From: Acidobacteriota bacterium
GTDB taxonomy: Bacteria > Acidobacteriota > Thermoanaerobaculia > Multivoradales > Multivoraceae
Assembly: GCA_026707545.1 (NCBI GenBank)
Contig: JAPOWR010000001.1
Coordinates: 1,517,778 to 1,581,777 of the forward strand
Length of the DNA stretch: 64,000 nt
Reading direction: 5' to 3'
The notes under the pieces are model-generated. The model saw only the letters and a program-made list of their open reading frames with translations, had not been told where the DNA came from and did not search any database. This document shows positions 8,004-17,445 of the stretch, in pieces (positions within the stretch are counted from its first letter, which is position 1; every line of letters begins with the position of its first letter). The translations under genes were made by a program, and so were the position numbers.

Positions 8004-9074
8004 CTACTGGCCGGCCTCCCACGCCCGGACCTTGCGGTTCGCCTCGTCGAAGATGCGCTCGTAGTTGCCGATCGTGATCGCGTGCAGTGTCGGTTCGCTG
8101 AGCCGGTCCCAGAGCGGCGCGTAGTCGCGCCATGTCTTGAGGTACCCATCTCGGCCGCTAGGCGCAACGGAATCCGTCCCGAACAGGAAGCGGTCCGGAT
8201 GGCGTTCGAGCAGCGCGGTCCAGGCATCAAGCGAGGTTTCGTCGCGCACGATGTACTTGGCCACCTCGTCCCAGGACAGGTCGCAGTGCACATGGGAGAA
8301 CGCCTCGTCGGAGAGCAGGGCGTCGAGTAGTTCCACATGGTCCGCGGCGGGCGCCACGAACCGTCCCAGCCCGGTATGGGCCCAGATGATCGTGGCGTCG
8401 GAGTGGGCCCGGAAGAACTCCCGCACGGGCTCCAGGTGAACGGGCTCCTGCGCCTCCGTGGGCAGCACGACGTCGATGTCGTTGTGGAAGATGACCACGA
8501 GGCCTACCTCGGCGGCGAAGTCGAGAACGCGGTCCAGCGCCGGATTCCGCAGGCTGGCCGTGTGGCCGAGGATCTTCGAGGTCACGAACTCCTTGTGGAT
8601 CGAGAACTCCCCGATTCCCGAGAAGACGCCGGGGTAGTGCTCGAGCACACGGCGGATGTGATCCGCGGCGTACATGTCCGTCGGGTTGAAGCCCGTGATC
8701 ATCGGGTCGAAGCGCGCCTGGTCCTCGGGCGGTAGCAACTGGTACTCCTCGGCGATGATCGCGTCGACGAAGGAGTAGTAGTAGAGAGCCGAATCCGAGT
8801 GCAGGTAGTAGTCCGGCGCCCGGTCGCCCGACTCGAAGTAGTCCCACTTCTGCTGCAACGGGATGCCGAAGACCGCAGTGCGCCCCACGTCCTTCGCCGC
8901 GATCTCCAGGAACTCGCTGAGCGTGATGCCCCGCTGGACGTAGTTCGTGAGGTGGAAGTGGACGTCGTGGAACTTCGGTTCGTTCGCCGCCGCCCAGGCC
9001 GCTGTCGCCGTGCCCAGCCACGCCGCGACGAGCAGCGGCGCCGCCATCATCGGCCTGACCGCACTGGTGAACAC
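8004..9074 (-). CDS. Secreted amidohydrolase-family metal-dependent hydrolase
   Basis: 356 residues from a GTG start, with a signal peptide (hydrophobic stretch ending AAWAAA, ~1-30). The mature protein opens with the metal-binding HVHFHL motif (His39-x-His41, in FHDVHFHLTNY). A mid-protein His (VVIFHNDID), a later His (IIWAHTGLGRF) and a C-terminal Asp in LFGTDSVAPS complete a TIM-barrel amidohydrolase-2-like set. Known family members cleave C-N, C-O or C-C bonds, including decarboxylases; the substrate here cannot be told. TAGCTT lies exactly 6 bases before the GTG and there is no Shine-Dalgarno, suggesting a leaderless transcript that may continue into the CmcJ-like gene. Confidence 0.8.
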   Translation of the reverse strand: MFTSAVRPMMAAPLLVAAWLGTATAAWAAANEPKFHDVHFHLTNYVQRGITLSEFLEIAAKDVGRTAVFGIPLQQKWDYFESGDRAPDYYLHSDSALYYYSFVDAIIAEEYQLLPPEDQARFDPMITGFNPTDMYAADHIRRVLEHYPGVFSGIGEFSIHKEFVTSKILGHTASLRNPALDRVLDFAAEVGLVVIFHNDIDVVLPTEAQEPVHLEPVREFFRAHSDATIIWAHTGLGRFVAPAADHVELLDALLSDEAFSHVHCDLSWDEVAKYIVRDETSLDAWTALLERHPDRFLFGTDSVAPSGRDGYLKTWRDYAPLWDRLSEPTLHAITIGNYERIFDEANRKVRAWEAGQ

Positions 9075-9080
9075 GCGACG

Positions 9081-9086
9081 AAGCTA
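9081..9086 (-). promoter_or_regulatory. Leaderless -10 box, amidohydrolase gene
   Basis: TAGCTT on the minus strand, 6 bases before the GTG start at 9074, with no Shine-Dalgarno and no obvious -35 hexamer. Confidence 0.5.
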
Positions 9087-9109
9087 CACCATCGGCCTTC
9101 GCGGCTGAC

Positions 9110-10516
9110 TCAGCTCCTCGCGCCCTCCTGCGCCGCCTTGGCCGCCTGCATGTCGTCCTCGTCCGGCATCAGGATGAACTCGGGATAGGACTCGATGCCG
9201 AGTTCGGTCATGTCCTGACCGAGTTCCTCGACTTCCGGCGAAACCCGGACACCGATCGTCTTCTCGAGCACCCACCAGAGGAGCAGGGAAACGCCGAAGA
9301 CAAAGACGCCGATCACGACGATGCCGATGACCTGCGGCACGAAGCTGCCGCCGGCCGCGATGCACACGGCGAGGGTGCCCCAGATGCCGGCAAACAGGTG
9401 GACCGGAACGGCGCCGACGACATCGTCGAGCTTCATCCGCTCGAGCATCTTCATGCCGGCGACCGTGACCACGCCGCCGATGGCGCCGATCAGCAGCGCC
9501 CAGTGGTGACCGACCAGGTCCGGACCGGCGGTCACGCCGACCAGTCCGCCGAGTGCGCCGTTGAGCACGGCCAGGAGGTCGACCCGGCCCAGCAACGGCC
9601 GTGACAGAGCGAGGGCCGCGATGACGCCGGCAGCCGCGCCGAGGTTCGTGTTGATCAGCAGGTTACCCATCGCCGTGGCGTCGCTGGCGCCGCCGAGCGC
9701 GAGCTGCGAGCCACCGTTGAATCCGAACCACCCCATCCAGAGGATGAAGACGCCGAGCGTCACGATCGGGACGTTGGATGGCGGCGTTGCCTTGACGCTG
9801 CCGTCGGCGCGGAACTTGCCACGCCGGGCTCCGACGATGATGATTCCCGCAAGGGCGGCCCATCCGCCGGTCGAGTGGACGATCGTCGAGCCGGCGAAGT
9901 CCTGGAAGCCGCGCTCGGCCAGCCAGCCGCCGCCCCAGGTCCAGGCGCCGACGATCGGGTAGAGAACCGCGGTCAGCACGGCGGTGAAGATTAGGAAGGA
10001 CCAGAGCTTGACGCGCTCGGCGAGGGCTCCCGACACGATCGAGGCCGTGGTCGCCACGAACGTCATCTGGAAGAACCAGCTCGACATCTCCGAGTAGCCG
10101 CTTCCGATGACGGCAGCCGCCTTGTCGGCATCTCCGGCAAGGAAGGCCATCTCGTCCGCGGACGCCTCGAACAGCGGCGTGATCGAACCGATCCAGCCGC
10201 TGACATCGACGTACATCAGGTTGTAGCCGATGAAGTAGTAGGCAATGCCGGCGATCGAGTAGAGGCCGATGTTCTTCAGGCAGATGACGGACGCGTTCTT
10301 CGTCCGGACCGAGCCCGCCTCGAGCATCGTGAAGCCGGCGCACATCCACATGATGAACGCGCCCCAAACCAGAAACGCGTAGGTGTTGAAGACGTACGTG
10401 GCTTCACCGGACACCTGGGCACCCGCCGCGGTCGCGACGAGCAGCAGCACGGCGCCGGCGAGGAGCACCTTGAGAACGGTCCGTCGTGACGAAGGTGGCT
10501 TCAACTGGGGCTGCAT
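9110..10516 (-). CDS. amt: Ammonium transporter Amt
   Basis: 468 residues. After a hydrophobic N-terminal segment (signal or first membrane helix) the protein has the eleven-helix Amt/MEP/Rh architecture. The twin-histidine pore residues are present: IVHSTGGWAALAG and VPVHLFAGIWGT. The signature regions GGSQLALGGASD and WGAFIMWMCAGFTMLEAGSVR are intact. It moves ammonium across the inner membrane. The long hydrophilic C-tail (from ~KTIGVRVSPEVEELGQDMTELG) is the regulatory region that binds PII proteins in other bacteria. No glnK/PII gene lies beside it; the neighbour on the same strand is a small membrane protein. A GGAGGGG ribosome site precedes the ATG and a TACAAT box lies about 90 bases upstream. 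Confidence 0.95.
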   Translation of the reverse strand: MQPQLKPPSSRRTVLKVLLAGAVLLLVATAAGAQVSGEATYVFNTYAFLVWGAFIMWMCAGFTMLEAGSVRTKNASVICLKNIGLYSIAGIAYYFIGYNLMYVDVSGWIGSITPLFEASADEMAFLAGDADKAAAVIGSGYSEMSSWFFQMTFVATTASIVSGALAERVKLWSFLIFTAVLTAVLYPIVGAWTWGGGWLAERGFQDFAGSTIVHSTGGWAALAGIIIVGARRGKFRADGSVKATPPSNVPIVTLGVFILWMGWFGFNGGSQLALGGASDATAMGNLLINTNLGAAAGVIAALALSRPLLGRVDLLAVLNGALGGLVGVTAGPDLVGHHWALLIGAIGGVVTVAGMKMLERMKLDDVVGAVPVHLFAGIWGTLAVCIAAGGSFVPQVIGIVVIGVFVFGVSLLLWWVLEKTIGVRVSPEVEELGQDMTELGIESYPEFILMPDEDDMQAAKAAQEGARS

Positions 10517-10607
10517 GTCTTCCCCTCCGGCTGTTGGTTATGGCCCGCCCCCTCTCTCGAGGACCTGGACAGCGCGGCCGGATCTAGCTCACACGCGGAA
10601 CATGAGC

Positions 10608-10613
10608 ATTGTA
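10608..10613 (-). promoter_or_regulatory. Possible amt promoter -10 box
   Basis: TACAAT on the minus strand, giving an ~85-base leader to the amt ATG. No -35 match is recognisable at the usual distance. Confidence 0.35.
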
Positions 10614-10623
10614 GCGCCTGGCA

Positions 10624-10644
10624 CGAGCCGTCCGCGGCGGCTCG
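10624..10644 (-). terminator. Hairpin downstream of the 138-residue membrane protein gene
   Basis: A perfect 7-bp stem (CGAGCCG / CGGCTCG) with a 7-base loop, 30 bases after the stop at 10674 and just before the candidate amt -10 box. It has no U-tract, so intrinsic termination would be weak or atypical. Confidence 0.35.
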
Positions 10645-10673
10645 GATCCGCAACCGGTCAGCCGGATGCGGGC

Positions 10674-11090
10674 TCAGTCGGCGCGCTTCACCATGGCGCC
10701 CAGCACCATGCCGCCGACGCCGAAGGAGATGATCTCGACGGCGAGCCAGATCCACGCGACGTGGTACGGGAACCCGTCGATCACCAGCGTCAGGTAGAAC
10801 TGCTGGAAACCGACGACCGCGCCAAGCAGGATGCCGAAGTGGAGACCGCCCCTGGCCCCGGCCTGCCAGGACTGGCGGCTCGACGCGAAGAACAGGGCGG
10901 CGACGACGCCGATGACCAGGGCGATCGCCGTGAACCAGACGAAGACCGTGGGATCATCCTCCTGCGCGAACGCAGCATGACCTTCGTACGTCCCCGCGCT
11001 GTCCAGGATCAGGCCGTGCATCACGAAGTTGACGATGTTCTGGGCGATTCCGGCAACCAGACCGGCAACGACCGCTTTACCCCAATTCAT
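10674..11090 (-). CDS. Small four-helix membrane protein of unknown function
   Basis: 138 residues with four predicted membrane segments: an N-terminal one (AVVAGLVAGIAQNIVNFVMHGL), VFVWFTAIALVIGVVAALFFA, GLHFGILLGAVVGFQQFYLTL and WIWLAVEIISFGVGGMVLGAM. I do not recognise a characterised family. Conserved-looking features are a His in helix 1 (VMHGLIL) and a second short His motif (GGLHFG). A strong GGAGGG ribosome site lies upstream of the ATG. It sits directly upstream of amt on the same strand but is separated from it by a hairpin and a -10 box, so co-transcription is uncertain. Confidence 0.75.
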   Translation of the reverse strand: MNWGKAVVAGLVAGIAQNIVNFVMHGLILDSAGTYEGHAAFAQEDDPTVFVWFTAIALVIGVVAALFFASSRQSWQAGARGGLHFGILLGAVVGFQQFYLTLVIDGFPYHVAWIWLAVEIISFGVGGMVLGAMVKRAD

Positions 11091-11151
11091 GGCTTCCCTC
11101 CGTAGTGATTAGGCGCCGCCGGCACGACGTACTGTCAGACAACCTCGACTT

Positions 11152-12669
11152 CTAGCGGAGCACCTCCTCCACCACCCGTCCGTGGACGTCGGTGAGACGG
11201 AAGTCCCGACCACTGTAGCGGTACACGAGGCGTTCGTGGTCGATCCCGAGCTGGTGCAGGATCGTCGCATTCAGGTCGTGGATGTGCACGCCGCCCGAGA
11301 CGATGTTGTAGCAGTGGTCGTCCGTTTCGCCGTACGTCGTGCCAGGCTCGATACCCGCCCCGGCCATCCACACCGTGTAGCAGCGGCCGTGGTGGTCCCG
11401 GCCGTAGTTGTCCTCCGAGAGCGCGCCCTGGCAATACACGGTGCGTCCGAACTCACCGCCCCAGACGACCAAGGTGTCCTCCAGCAGGCCCCGCTGTTCC
11501 AGGTCGGTGACCAGCGCCGCCGACGCCCGGTCCACGTCGCCGCACTGCAGGCGAATGTCGCTCGGCAGATCGCCGTGCTGGTCCCAGCCGCGGTGGTAGA
11601 GCTGAATGAAGCGTACGTCGCGCTCCGCGAGCCGCCGCGCCAGCAGGCAGTTCGCGGCGTAGGTGCCCGGGGTGCGCGCATCCTCGCCGTAGAGGTCGAA
11701 CGTGCTCCGCGGTTCGTCCGACGTATCGACGAGCTCGGGCACCGAGGCCTGCATCCGGTAGGCCATCTCGTACTGCGCGATCCGGGCGGTGATCTCCGGA
11801 TCGCCGAACTCCTCGTGGTGCTGTTCGTTCAACCTCGCCACGACGTCCAGCATCCGGCGCCGGACGCCGCGGTCGATCCCCGGCGGATCGGACAGGTAGA
11901 GAACCGGATCCTCCGCCGCCCGCAGGTTGACTCCCTGGTGCTCCGAGGGCAGGAAGCCGGCGCCCCAGAGACGCTGGAAAAGCGCCTGCGACTCGCGCTT
12001 GGCGCTGCCCTGGGAGATCAGCACGATGAAGGCCGGCAGGTCGCTGTTCTCCGAGCCGATGCCGTAGCTCAGCCAGGCTCCGAGGCTTGGACGGCCCGGC
12101 TGCTGGTGTCCTGTCTGCAGATAGGTGATGCCCGGATCGTGGTTGATCGCCTCGGTGTGCACCGCCTTGAGGAAGCAGAGCTTGTCGACGATCCCCGCGG
12201 TATGGGGCATCAGCTCGCTGACCCAGGCGCCGCTCTCGCCGTGCTGGGCGAACCCGAACATCGACGCCGTGATCGGGAACGAGTCCTGGTTGGCCGTCAT
12301 GCCGGTTACGCGCTGGTCGCCGCGCACGGAAGCGGGCAGTTCCTCGCCGTGCCACTCGGTCAAACGCGGCTTGTAGTCGAAGAGATCGATCTGGGACGGC
12401 GCACCGGACTGGAACAGGTAGATCACCCGCTTCGCCCTGGACGGGAAGTGGGTCCCACCGAGAGCGCCCAACGCCTTCGCCGCCTCGCCTCGGGCGGCCC
12501 ACGAGGGCCCCGGGTCGAGCAGCGAGGAGAGCGCCGCGACGCCGATCCCCGTGCTCGCCAGGCCGAAGAACTGTCGCCGGCTGACGCCGAGCGCATAGTC
12601 GGCCTGGGGATCCGTGCCCCTTTTCGGGCCGCAGTCACTGCAGTAGGAGTCGGTCTTCTTTCCGTTCAT
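11152..12669 (-). CDS. DUF1501 protein (sulfatase-like fold), Tat-exported
   Basis: 505 residues. A twin-arginine signal ([10 protein letters not shown], ~30-39) marks Tat export. The rest matches DUF1501, a family with an alkaline phosphatase/sulfatase-like fold almost always encoded beside PSD1 cytochrome proteins: [38 protein letters not shown]-like [50 protein letters not shown] and [18 protein letters not shown]. The cytoplasmic head has a CxxC pair (YCSDCG) of unknown use. The start ATG overlaps the PSD1 stop by four bases (ATGA at 12666-12669), so the two are translated from one mRNA. The enzymatic activity of DUF1501 is not established. Confidence 0.9.
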   Translation of the reverse strand: MNGKKTDSYCSDCGPKRGTDPQADYALGVSRRQFFGLASTGIGVAALSSLLDPGPSWAARGEAAKALGALGGTHFPSRAKRVIYLFQSGAPSQIDLFDYKPRLTEWHGEELPASVRGDQRVTGMTANQDSFPITASMFGFAQHGESGAWVSELMPHTAGIVDKLCFLKAVHTEAINHDPGITYLQTGHQQPGRPSLGAWLSYGIGSENSDLPAFIVLISQGSAKRESQALFQRLWGAGFLPSEHQGVNLRAAEDPVLYLSDPPGIDRGVRRRMLDVVARLNEQHHEEFGDPEITARIAQYEMAYRMQASVPELVDTSDEPRSTFDLYGEDARTPGTYAANCLLARRLAERDVRFIQLYHRGWDQHGDLPSDIRLQCGDVDRASAALVTDLEQRGLLEDTLVVWGGEFGRTVYCQGALSEDNYGRDHHGRCYTVWMAGAGIEPGTTYGETDDHCYNIVSGGVHIHDLNATILHQLGIDHERLVYRYSGRDFRLTDVHGRVVEEVLR

Positions 12670-15600
12670 CGTCTGGTCACCGCCTCGTCCAGGTTGAGCA
12701 CCGCGCTCGCGGCCACGCTCCAGGCCGCGAGTTCGGCGCCAGGCAAACTCTCGTCAACGGGCCACTCGCCGACGTTCAGCAACGCTTCGGCCGCCGCCGG
12801 ATCCCGTTCGTAGCGCGGCCGCAGATCGGCGACGAGATCGAACATCGCCTCTTGCTCCACGGCCGTCGGCGGACGCGCCAGCACCCGGCGGAAGAGCCCG
12901 TCGATCAGACTCGCATCGCCGGCGTCGGCCGGCGCCGCGGCGGCGTTCTCCGCAAGCAGGTCTTCCGCCAGAACGCGCGCCGCCTCGACGAACTGGGGAT
13001 CGTTCATCAGCACCAGGGCCTGCAGCGGCGTGTTGGAGCGGGACCTCTCCACTACGCACGTCTCCCGGTTCGGCGCGTCGAACACGAGCATGTTCGGCGG
13101 TGGCACGGTCCGCTTCCAGAAGGTGTACAGGCTGCGCCGGTAGAGCGCCTCGCCGTGGTCCTGCTCGAAGACGCTGGCGCTGCTCTCGTAGCCGATCTCC
13201 CGCCACAGACCGGGCGGCTGATAGGGCTTGACGCTCGGGCCGCCGAGCCTCTCGACCAGAAGGCCGGAAGCGGCCAGCGCCCCGTCCCGGATCACCTCCG
13301 CGTCGAGGCGGAAGCGGGACGCGCGCGCCAGCAGCCGGTTCTCCGGGTCGAGTGCGATGAGTTCCGGGCTCGCCCTGGAACTCTGGCGATAAGTCGAGGA
13401 CAGCACGATCATCTTCTGGAGCGCCTTCAGATCCCAGTCCTGCCGGACCAGTTCGGTCGCCAGCCAGTCGAGCAGCTCCGGGTGGGACGGCCACGCGCCC
13501 TGGGCGCCGAAGTCGCCGGCCGTCGCCACCAGGCCGCGAGCGAAGAACTTCCGCCAGATGCGATTCGCCGTCACACGCGCAGTGAGCGGATGATCTCCGC
13601 TGACCAGCCAGCGCGCCAGGCCGAGCCGGTTCTTCGGGAGGTCTTCCGGGATCGGCGGCAGCACCGCCGGAACGGCCGCGTCGACTTCGTCCAACTGCTG
13701 GTCGTACTCGCCGCGACGCAACACGAAGGTTGGCCGCGGGTCGTCCATCTCGCGCATGACCATCGTCGTCGGCACGGCGGCCTCGATCACACGGAGACGC
13801 TCCGAGAGCGCGGCGTAGCGGGTCTCATGCACCAGCCACGGAGACCAGTAGCCCCGCCGGAAGCGATGGCGGATCGTCGTCGCCTGCTCCCCGGTCCGTT
13901 GATCCTCGGGCAGCCCGACCAGGTACTCGACATCCCGGTACGCCGTCACGAGACCGCCGTACGGTGGCGGCAGCTGCTTCGGCTCCAGCACCTGAAACGC
14001 CACCTCGGGCGCGTCGGATACCGACAGCCGGAAACGGCGCATCGTCTTGTACTGATAGGTCGACTCCTGCCGCAGCACGATCCGCAGCCGGACGCCAAAG
14101 GCCGGGCCCGGCGCCGCCTCGGCCGCCTCGGGCGTCCGAGCCCGAGCCGCCCGGAACACGGCCGTCCGGGCGGTGGCCCGGGTCATGTAGCCGGCGCCCC
14201 AGCCGGTCTCAGGATCGCCGTCCACCGCCAGTTCGAGGCCCATGGACGGCGTCGCGTAGTCGGCGTAGCCAGCAGCCAGGTCCAGGGCGCCGGACGGTCC
14301 CCCATCGAGCGGCGTCACCTCGACCTCGACCTCGGTCAGCACGAAACTCCCGTCCTCGGCCCGGCCAATCCCGAGCGACGGATCGGACCGATCCCGAAGC
14401 GCCTCCAGCCGCAACGCGCCGACGTGGTCAAGGTCGGTCTCGGCCTCGATCACATAGACGTCGGTCACGGGATTCTCACCGGACACTTCGATCGAGCCGT
14501 CATCGAGAACGGTCATACGGGCTCCAGCGGTGGACTCGAGCGAAACCGGCACCAGCGGCCGCCACCTCTCGCCCAGCCGGCGGTCCCACTCCTGCTGCCA
14601 CGCGGCCTGCGCCGTGACGGCTTCTCCGTTCGCATCGTCGAGGAGCGCATCGAGCGGCGCAAGTTCCTCCCGAATCTCCCGAAGCAACGCACGCTGGCCC
14701 GGGTCGGGCGCCTGGATCTTCGGCTCCGCATTGCCCTGGTTGCCATCGAGACCGGCCTCGTCGACCGTGTTGAAGAAGGCGGCGAGCTGGTAGTACTCAC
14801 GCTGGCTGATCGGATCGAACTTGTGGTCGTGGCACTTGGCGCAGCCGGCGGTCAGCCCCATCCAGACCGTGGCCGTCGTGTCCGTGCGGTCGAAGACGTA
14901 CTGGACGCGGTACTCCTCCGGAATCGCGCCGCCCTCGTTGTTGATCATGTGGTTGCGGTGGAAGCCGGTAGCAAGCAACTGCTCCGGACTCGGATCCGCC
15001 AGCAGATCGCCGGCGAGCTGATCGACCGTGAATTCGTCGAAGGGCTGGTTGCGGTTGAACGCGTCGATCACCCAGTCGCGCCAGCGCCACATCGACCGCT
15101 CGAGGTCCCGGTGGTAGCCGTTCGTGTCGGCGTAGCGGGCGGCGTCCAGCCAGAAACGCGCCATGTGCTCCCCGTAGCGCTCGGAGGCGAGCAGCCGGTC
15201 CACCAGACGCTCGTAGGCGTCCGGCGAGGTGTCGGCCAGGAAGGCCTCCACCTCGCCCGGCGTCGGCGGCAGCCCGGTCAGATCGAGTGACAGACGCCGC
15301 GCCAGTGTGCGGCGGGCCGCCTCAGGCGCGGGCGTAAGCCCCTCGCTCTCCAGCCGGGCCAGAACGAAGCGATCGAGATCGCCGCGGACCCAATCAGGGT
15401 CCGCCACCGGCGGCGGATCGGGACGCCGCGGCGGCAGGTACGCCCAGTGATCCTCGAACTCCGCTCCTTGCAGAATGAACCGGCCCAGGGTCTCGATCTC
15501 ACGGTCGGACAACGTCGAGTCCGCGTGAGGCGGCGGCATGCGATCGAGAGGATCGACTGCCGCGATCCTCTGGAACAACTGACTCTCGTCCAGGCTGCCG

Positions 15601-16214
15601 GGCACCAAGGCACGACGCCCCGAGGAAAGAACACCCAGCGCCGACTTGCCCTGGTCGAGCCGCAGGCCCACCTGACGCACGGCCGCGTCCGGGCCGTGAC
15701 ACTCGTAGCAGTGGTCCGAGAGGATCGGCCGGACGTCTCGATTGAAGGAGAGGGGCTCGCCCGGACCCGCGATGTCGTGCTCCACGGGCGGAACTTCACG
15801 CGCCGCGACGCCAACTCCCCCAACCTCTTCCTCATACGCCAGAGGCCACTCCGCACCGGCATCGATCCACGCCTCGAGCAGCGCCCGCTCCGCCTCCTCG
15901 AGCGCCCGCGGCGGCGGCATCTCCAGTTCGTCCTCGCGCCGAATCGCAGCCACGAGCAGGCTCGACTCGGCATCCCCAGGCACGATCGCCGCTCCCCGGC
16001 CACCCCCGATCAACATCGCCGGCCGCGAGTCCAGCCGCAGATTTCCCCGCTGCCTCAGAGGCCCGTGACAGGCGAAACAGCGGCTCTTCAACACCGGCAG
16101 GACTTCCGACTCGAAGTCCGGAAGCGTCGCGGCTTTGGCGAGTCCCCCACCGCCTGCAAGCAAACCCAAGCCCATCAGCATCGCACCCGCGACCCTGCTG
16201 ACTCTTGTGTCCAT
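12666..16214 (-). CDS. PSD1/PSCyt1/PSCyt2 planctomycete-type cytochrome protein with DUF1549-DUF1553
   Basis: 1182 residues from the ATG at 16214 (an upstream in-frame TTG at 16223 is less likely). A signal peptide (1-29) is followed by two tandem PSCyt1-type heme sites, CFACH (46-50) and CYECH (169-173). Then come DUF1549/PSCyt2 ([13 protein letters not shown] to [11 protein letters not shown]), a [18 protein letters not shown] segment with a third CxxCH, a central carbohydrate-binding-like region, and the C-terminal PSD1/DUF1553 domain ([52 protein letters not shown]). It is periplasmic. The family is abundant in Planctomycetota, Verrucomicrobiota and some Acidobacteriota and is presumed to act in polysaccharide-linked redox chemistry. 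TAACAT lies upstream (16261-16266), followed by an inverted repeat ATCCTC/GAGGAT (16239-16262) that could be an operator. Confidence 0.92.
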   Translation of the reverse strand: MDTRVSRVAGAMLMGLGLLAGGGGLAKAATLPDFESEVLPVLKSRCFACHGPLRQRGNLRLDSRPAMLIGGGRGAAIVPGDAESSLLVAAIRREDELEMPPPRALEEAERALLEAWIDAGAEWPLAYEEEVGGVGVAAREVPPVEHDIAGPGEPLSFNRDVRPILSDHCYECHGPDAAVRQVGLRLDQGKSALGVLSSGRRALVPGSLDESQLFQRIAAVDPLDRMPPPHADSTLSDREIETLGRFILQGAEFEDHWAYLPPRRPDPPPVADPDWVRGDLDRFVLARLESEGLTPAPEAARRTLARRLSLDLTGLPPTPGEVEAFLADTSPDAYERLVDRLLASERYGEHMARFWLDAARYADTNGYHRDLERSMWRWRDWVIDAFNRNQPFDEFTVDQLAGDLLADPSPEQLLATGFHRNHMINNEGGAIPEEYRVQYVFDRTDTTATVWMGLTAGCAKCHDHKFDPISQREYYQLAAFFNTVDEAGLDGNQGNAEPKIQAPDPGQRALLREIREELAPLDALLDDANGEAVTAQAAWQQEWDRRLGERWRPLVPVSLESTAGARMTVLDDGSIEVSGENPVTDVYVIEAETDLDHVGALRLEALRDRSDPSLGIGRAEDGSFVLTEVEVEVTPLDGGPSGALDLAAGYADYATPSMGLELAVDGDPETGWGAGYMTRATARTAVFRAARARTPEAAEAAPGPAFGVRLRIVLRQESTYQYKTMRRFRLSVSDAPEVAFQVLEPKQLPPPYGGLVTAYRDVEYLVGLPEDQRTGEQATTIRHRFRRGYWSPWLVHETRYAALSERLRVIEAAVPTTMVMREMDDPRPTFVLRRGEYDQQLDEVDAAVPAVLPPIPEDLPKNRLGLARWLVSGDHPLTARVTANRIWRKFFARGLVATAGDFGAQGAWPSHPELLDWLATELVRQDWDLKALQKMIVLSSTYRQSSRASPELIALDPENRLLARASRFRLDAEVIRDGALAASGLLVERLGGPSVKPYQPPGLWREIGYESSASVFEQDHGEALYRRSLYTFWKRTVPPPNMLVFDAPNRETCVVERSRSNTPLQALVLMNDPQFVEAARVLAEDLLAENAAAAPADAGDASLIDGLFRRVLARPPTAVEQEAMFDLVADLRPRYERDPAAAEALLNVGEWPVDESLPGAELAAWSVAASAVLNLDEAVTRR

Positions 16215-16336
16215 ACGTCTCAACCGCTCCGGAACCCAATCCTCTTTCTGGATTCCGAGGATGTTACCGCGCCGCCGGTCCGCTGGGACCCTCTCCTCCG
16301 GCCCAGACCGGGCGGGTGCAGCGACGCTTCCGGCGG

Positions 16337-16342
16337 TACACT
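16337..16342 (+). promoter_or_regulatory. Near-leaderless -10 box, LLM oxidoreductase gene
   Basis: TACACT followed by 9 bases and the ATG at 16352, with no Shine-Dalgarno. Confidence 0.45.
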
Positions 16343-16351
16343 GCCGGCCCC

Positions 16352-17422
16352 ATGGACTTCGGCGTCTGCGTCGCCAGCAAGATCGACGACATCGGCTACA
16401 TCGAGAGGGCGGAAGCGCTCGGGTACAGCCATGCGTGGATCGCCGACAGCCAGATGATCTGGTCGGACTGCTATGCGGTGCTGGCGCTGGCCGCGGAGCG
16501 GACGAGCCGCATCAAGTTGGGGACCGGCGTCGCGATCACCGGAACGCGGATCGCGCCGGTCACGGCGCACAGCATCGCGACGATCAACAGGATCGCTCCG
16601 GGACGCACCTTCCTCGGCATCGGCGCCGGCAACACGGCGCTCCGACTGATGGGACACCGTCCGGTCGGCGTCAAGGAGTTCGGCGAGTACCTGCGCGTAG
16701 TGCGGGCGCTGCTCGACGGCCAGGAGGTCGACTTCACGTTCCGCGACCGCACGGAGCCGCTGCGCTTCCTGATGGAGGAACAGGGCTTCATCGCCACCGA
16801 GCCGCGCATCCCGATGTACGTCTCCGGCTTCGGTCCCAAGAGCCAGGGTCTGGCGGGCGAAGTCGGCGATGGCCTCGTCATGTCGATTCCGCCGAACGCC
16901 TCACTGTTCGACCGGGCGATCGAGAACTGCCGCCGCGGCGCCGAGGCGGCCGGCCACGACTTCGACCAGGACAGCTTCTACACGTGCTCGCTGACCACCG
17001 CCGTGATTCTGGAGCCCGGTGAGGATCTGGCCTCGCCGCGGGTGATCGAGGAGTGCGGTCCCTTCGTGCTCTCCGGCCTGCACTACCTCTACGACCAGCA
17101 GCACCAGTTCGACCGCGAGCCGCCGCCCCATGTGCGGCCGGTGTGGGACGAGTACTGCACACTCGTCGAGGAAACTCCTGCACGCGGACGACACCTGCGC
17201 GTCCACGCCGGCCACTGCACGTACTCCCTGCCGGAGGAGGAGCGGTTCGTCACGCCCGATCTCATCCGTGCGTCCTGTCTTACGGGAACCGCGGAGGAAG
17301 TGCGGGTCCAGGTCCGCACGCTCGCCGACGCCGGACTGGACCAGCTCATGCTGCTGCCCTCCCTTGCCACCCAGGAGCGGGTCATCCAGCAGTTCCACGA
17401 CGAGGTCATGGCCCACCTGTAG
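16352..17422 (+). CDS. LLM-class flavin-dependent oxidoreductase
   Basis: 356 residues. It has the luciferase-like TIM barrel: the N-terminal strand MDFGVCVAS, AEALGYSHAWIADSQ, IKLGTGVAITGTR, ATINRIAPGRTFLGIGAGNTA, PMYVSGFGPKSQGLAGEVGDGLV and the late segment GTAEEVRVQVRTLADAGLDQLMLLPS. Related enzymes use reduced FMN or F420. The GVAITGTRIAPVTAHSIATI pattern is closer to the F420-type methylenetetrahydromethanopterin reductase-like group, but cofactor choice cannot be fixed by eye. No signal peptide; cytoplasmic. The start is set by the ATG after TACACT. The next gene begins 23 bases downstream with its own -10 box. Confidence 0.88.
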   Translation: MDFGVCVASKIDDIGYIERAEALGYSHAWIADSQMIWSDCYAVLALAAERTSRIKLGTGVAITGTRIAPVTAHSIATINRIAPGRTFLGIGAGNTALRLMGHRPVGVKEFGEYLRVVRALLDGQEVDFTFRDRTEPLRFLMEEQGFIATEPRIPMYVSGFGPKSQGLAGEVGDGLVMSIPPNASLFDRAIENCRRGAEAAGHDFDQDSFYTCSLTTAVILEPGEDLASPRVIEECGPFVLSGLHYLYDQQHQFDREPPPHVRPVWDEYCTLVEETPARGRHLRVHAGHCTYSLPEEERFVTPDLIRASCLTGTAEEVRVQVRTLADAGLDQLMLLPSLATQERVIQQFHDEVMAHL

Positions 17423-17433
17423 CGAACGGTCGC

Positions 17434-17439
17434 TACGAT
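17434..17439 (+). promoter_or_regulatory. Leaderless -10 box, methyltransferase gene
   Basis: TACGAT followed by exactly 6 bases and the ATG at 17446, with no Shine-Dalgarno and no clear -35 hexamer. Confidence 0.5.
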
Positions 17440-17445
17440 CGCCCG

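Noticed and set aside
12852-15290. 812-codon plus-strand open frame opposite the PSD1 gene
   Set aside because: The minus-strand PSD1 protein has domains and heme motifs throughout; the antisense translation shows none.
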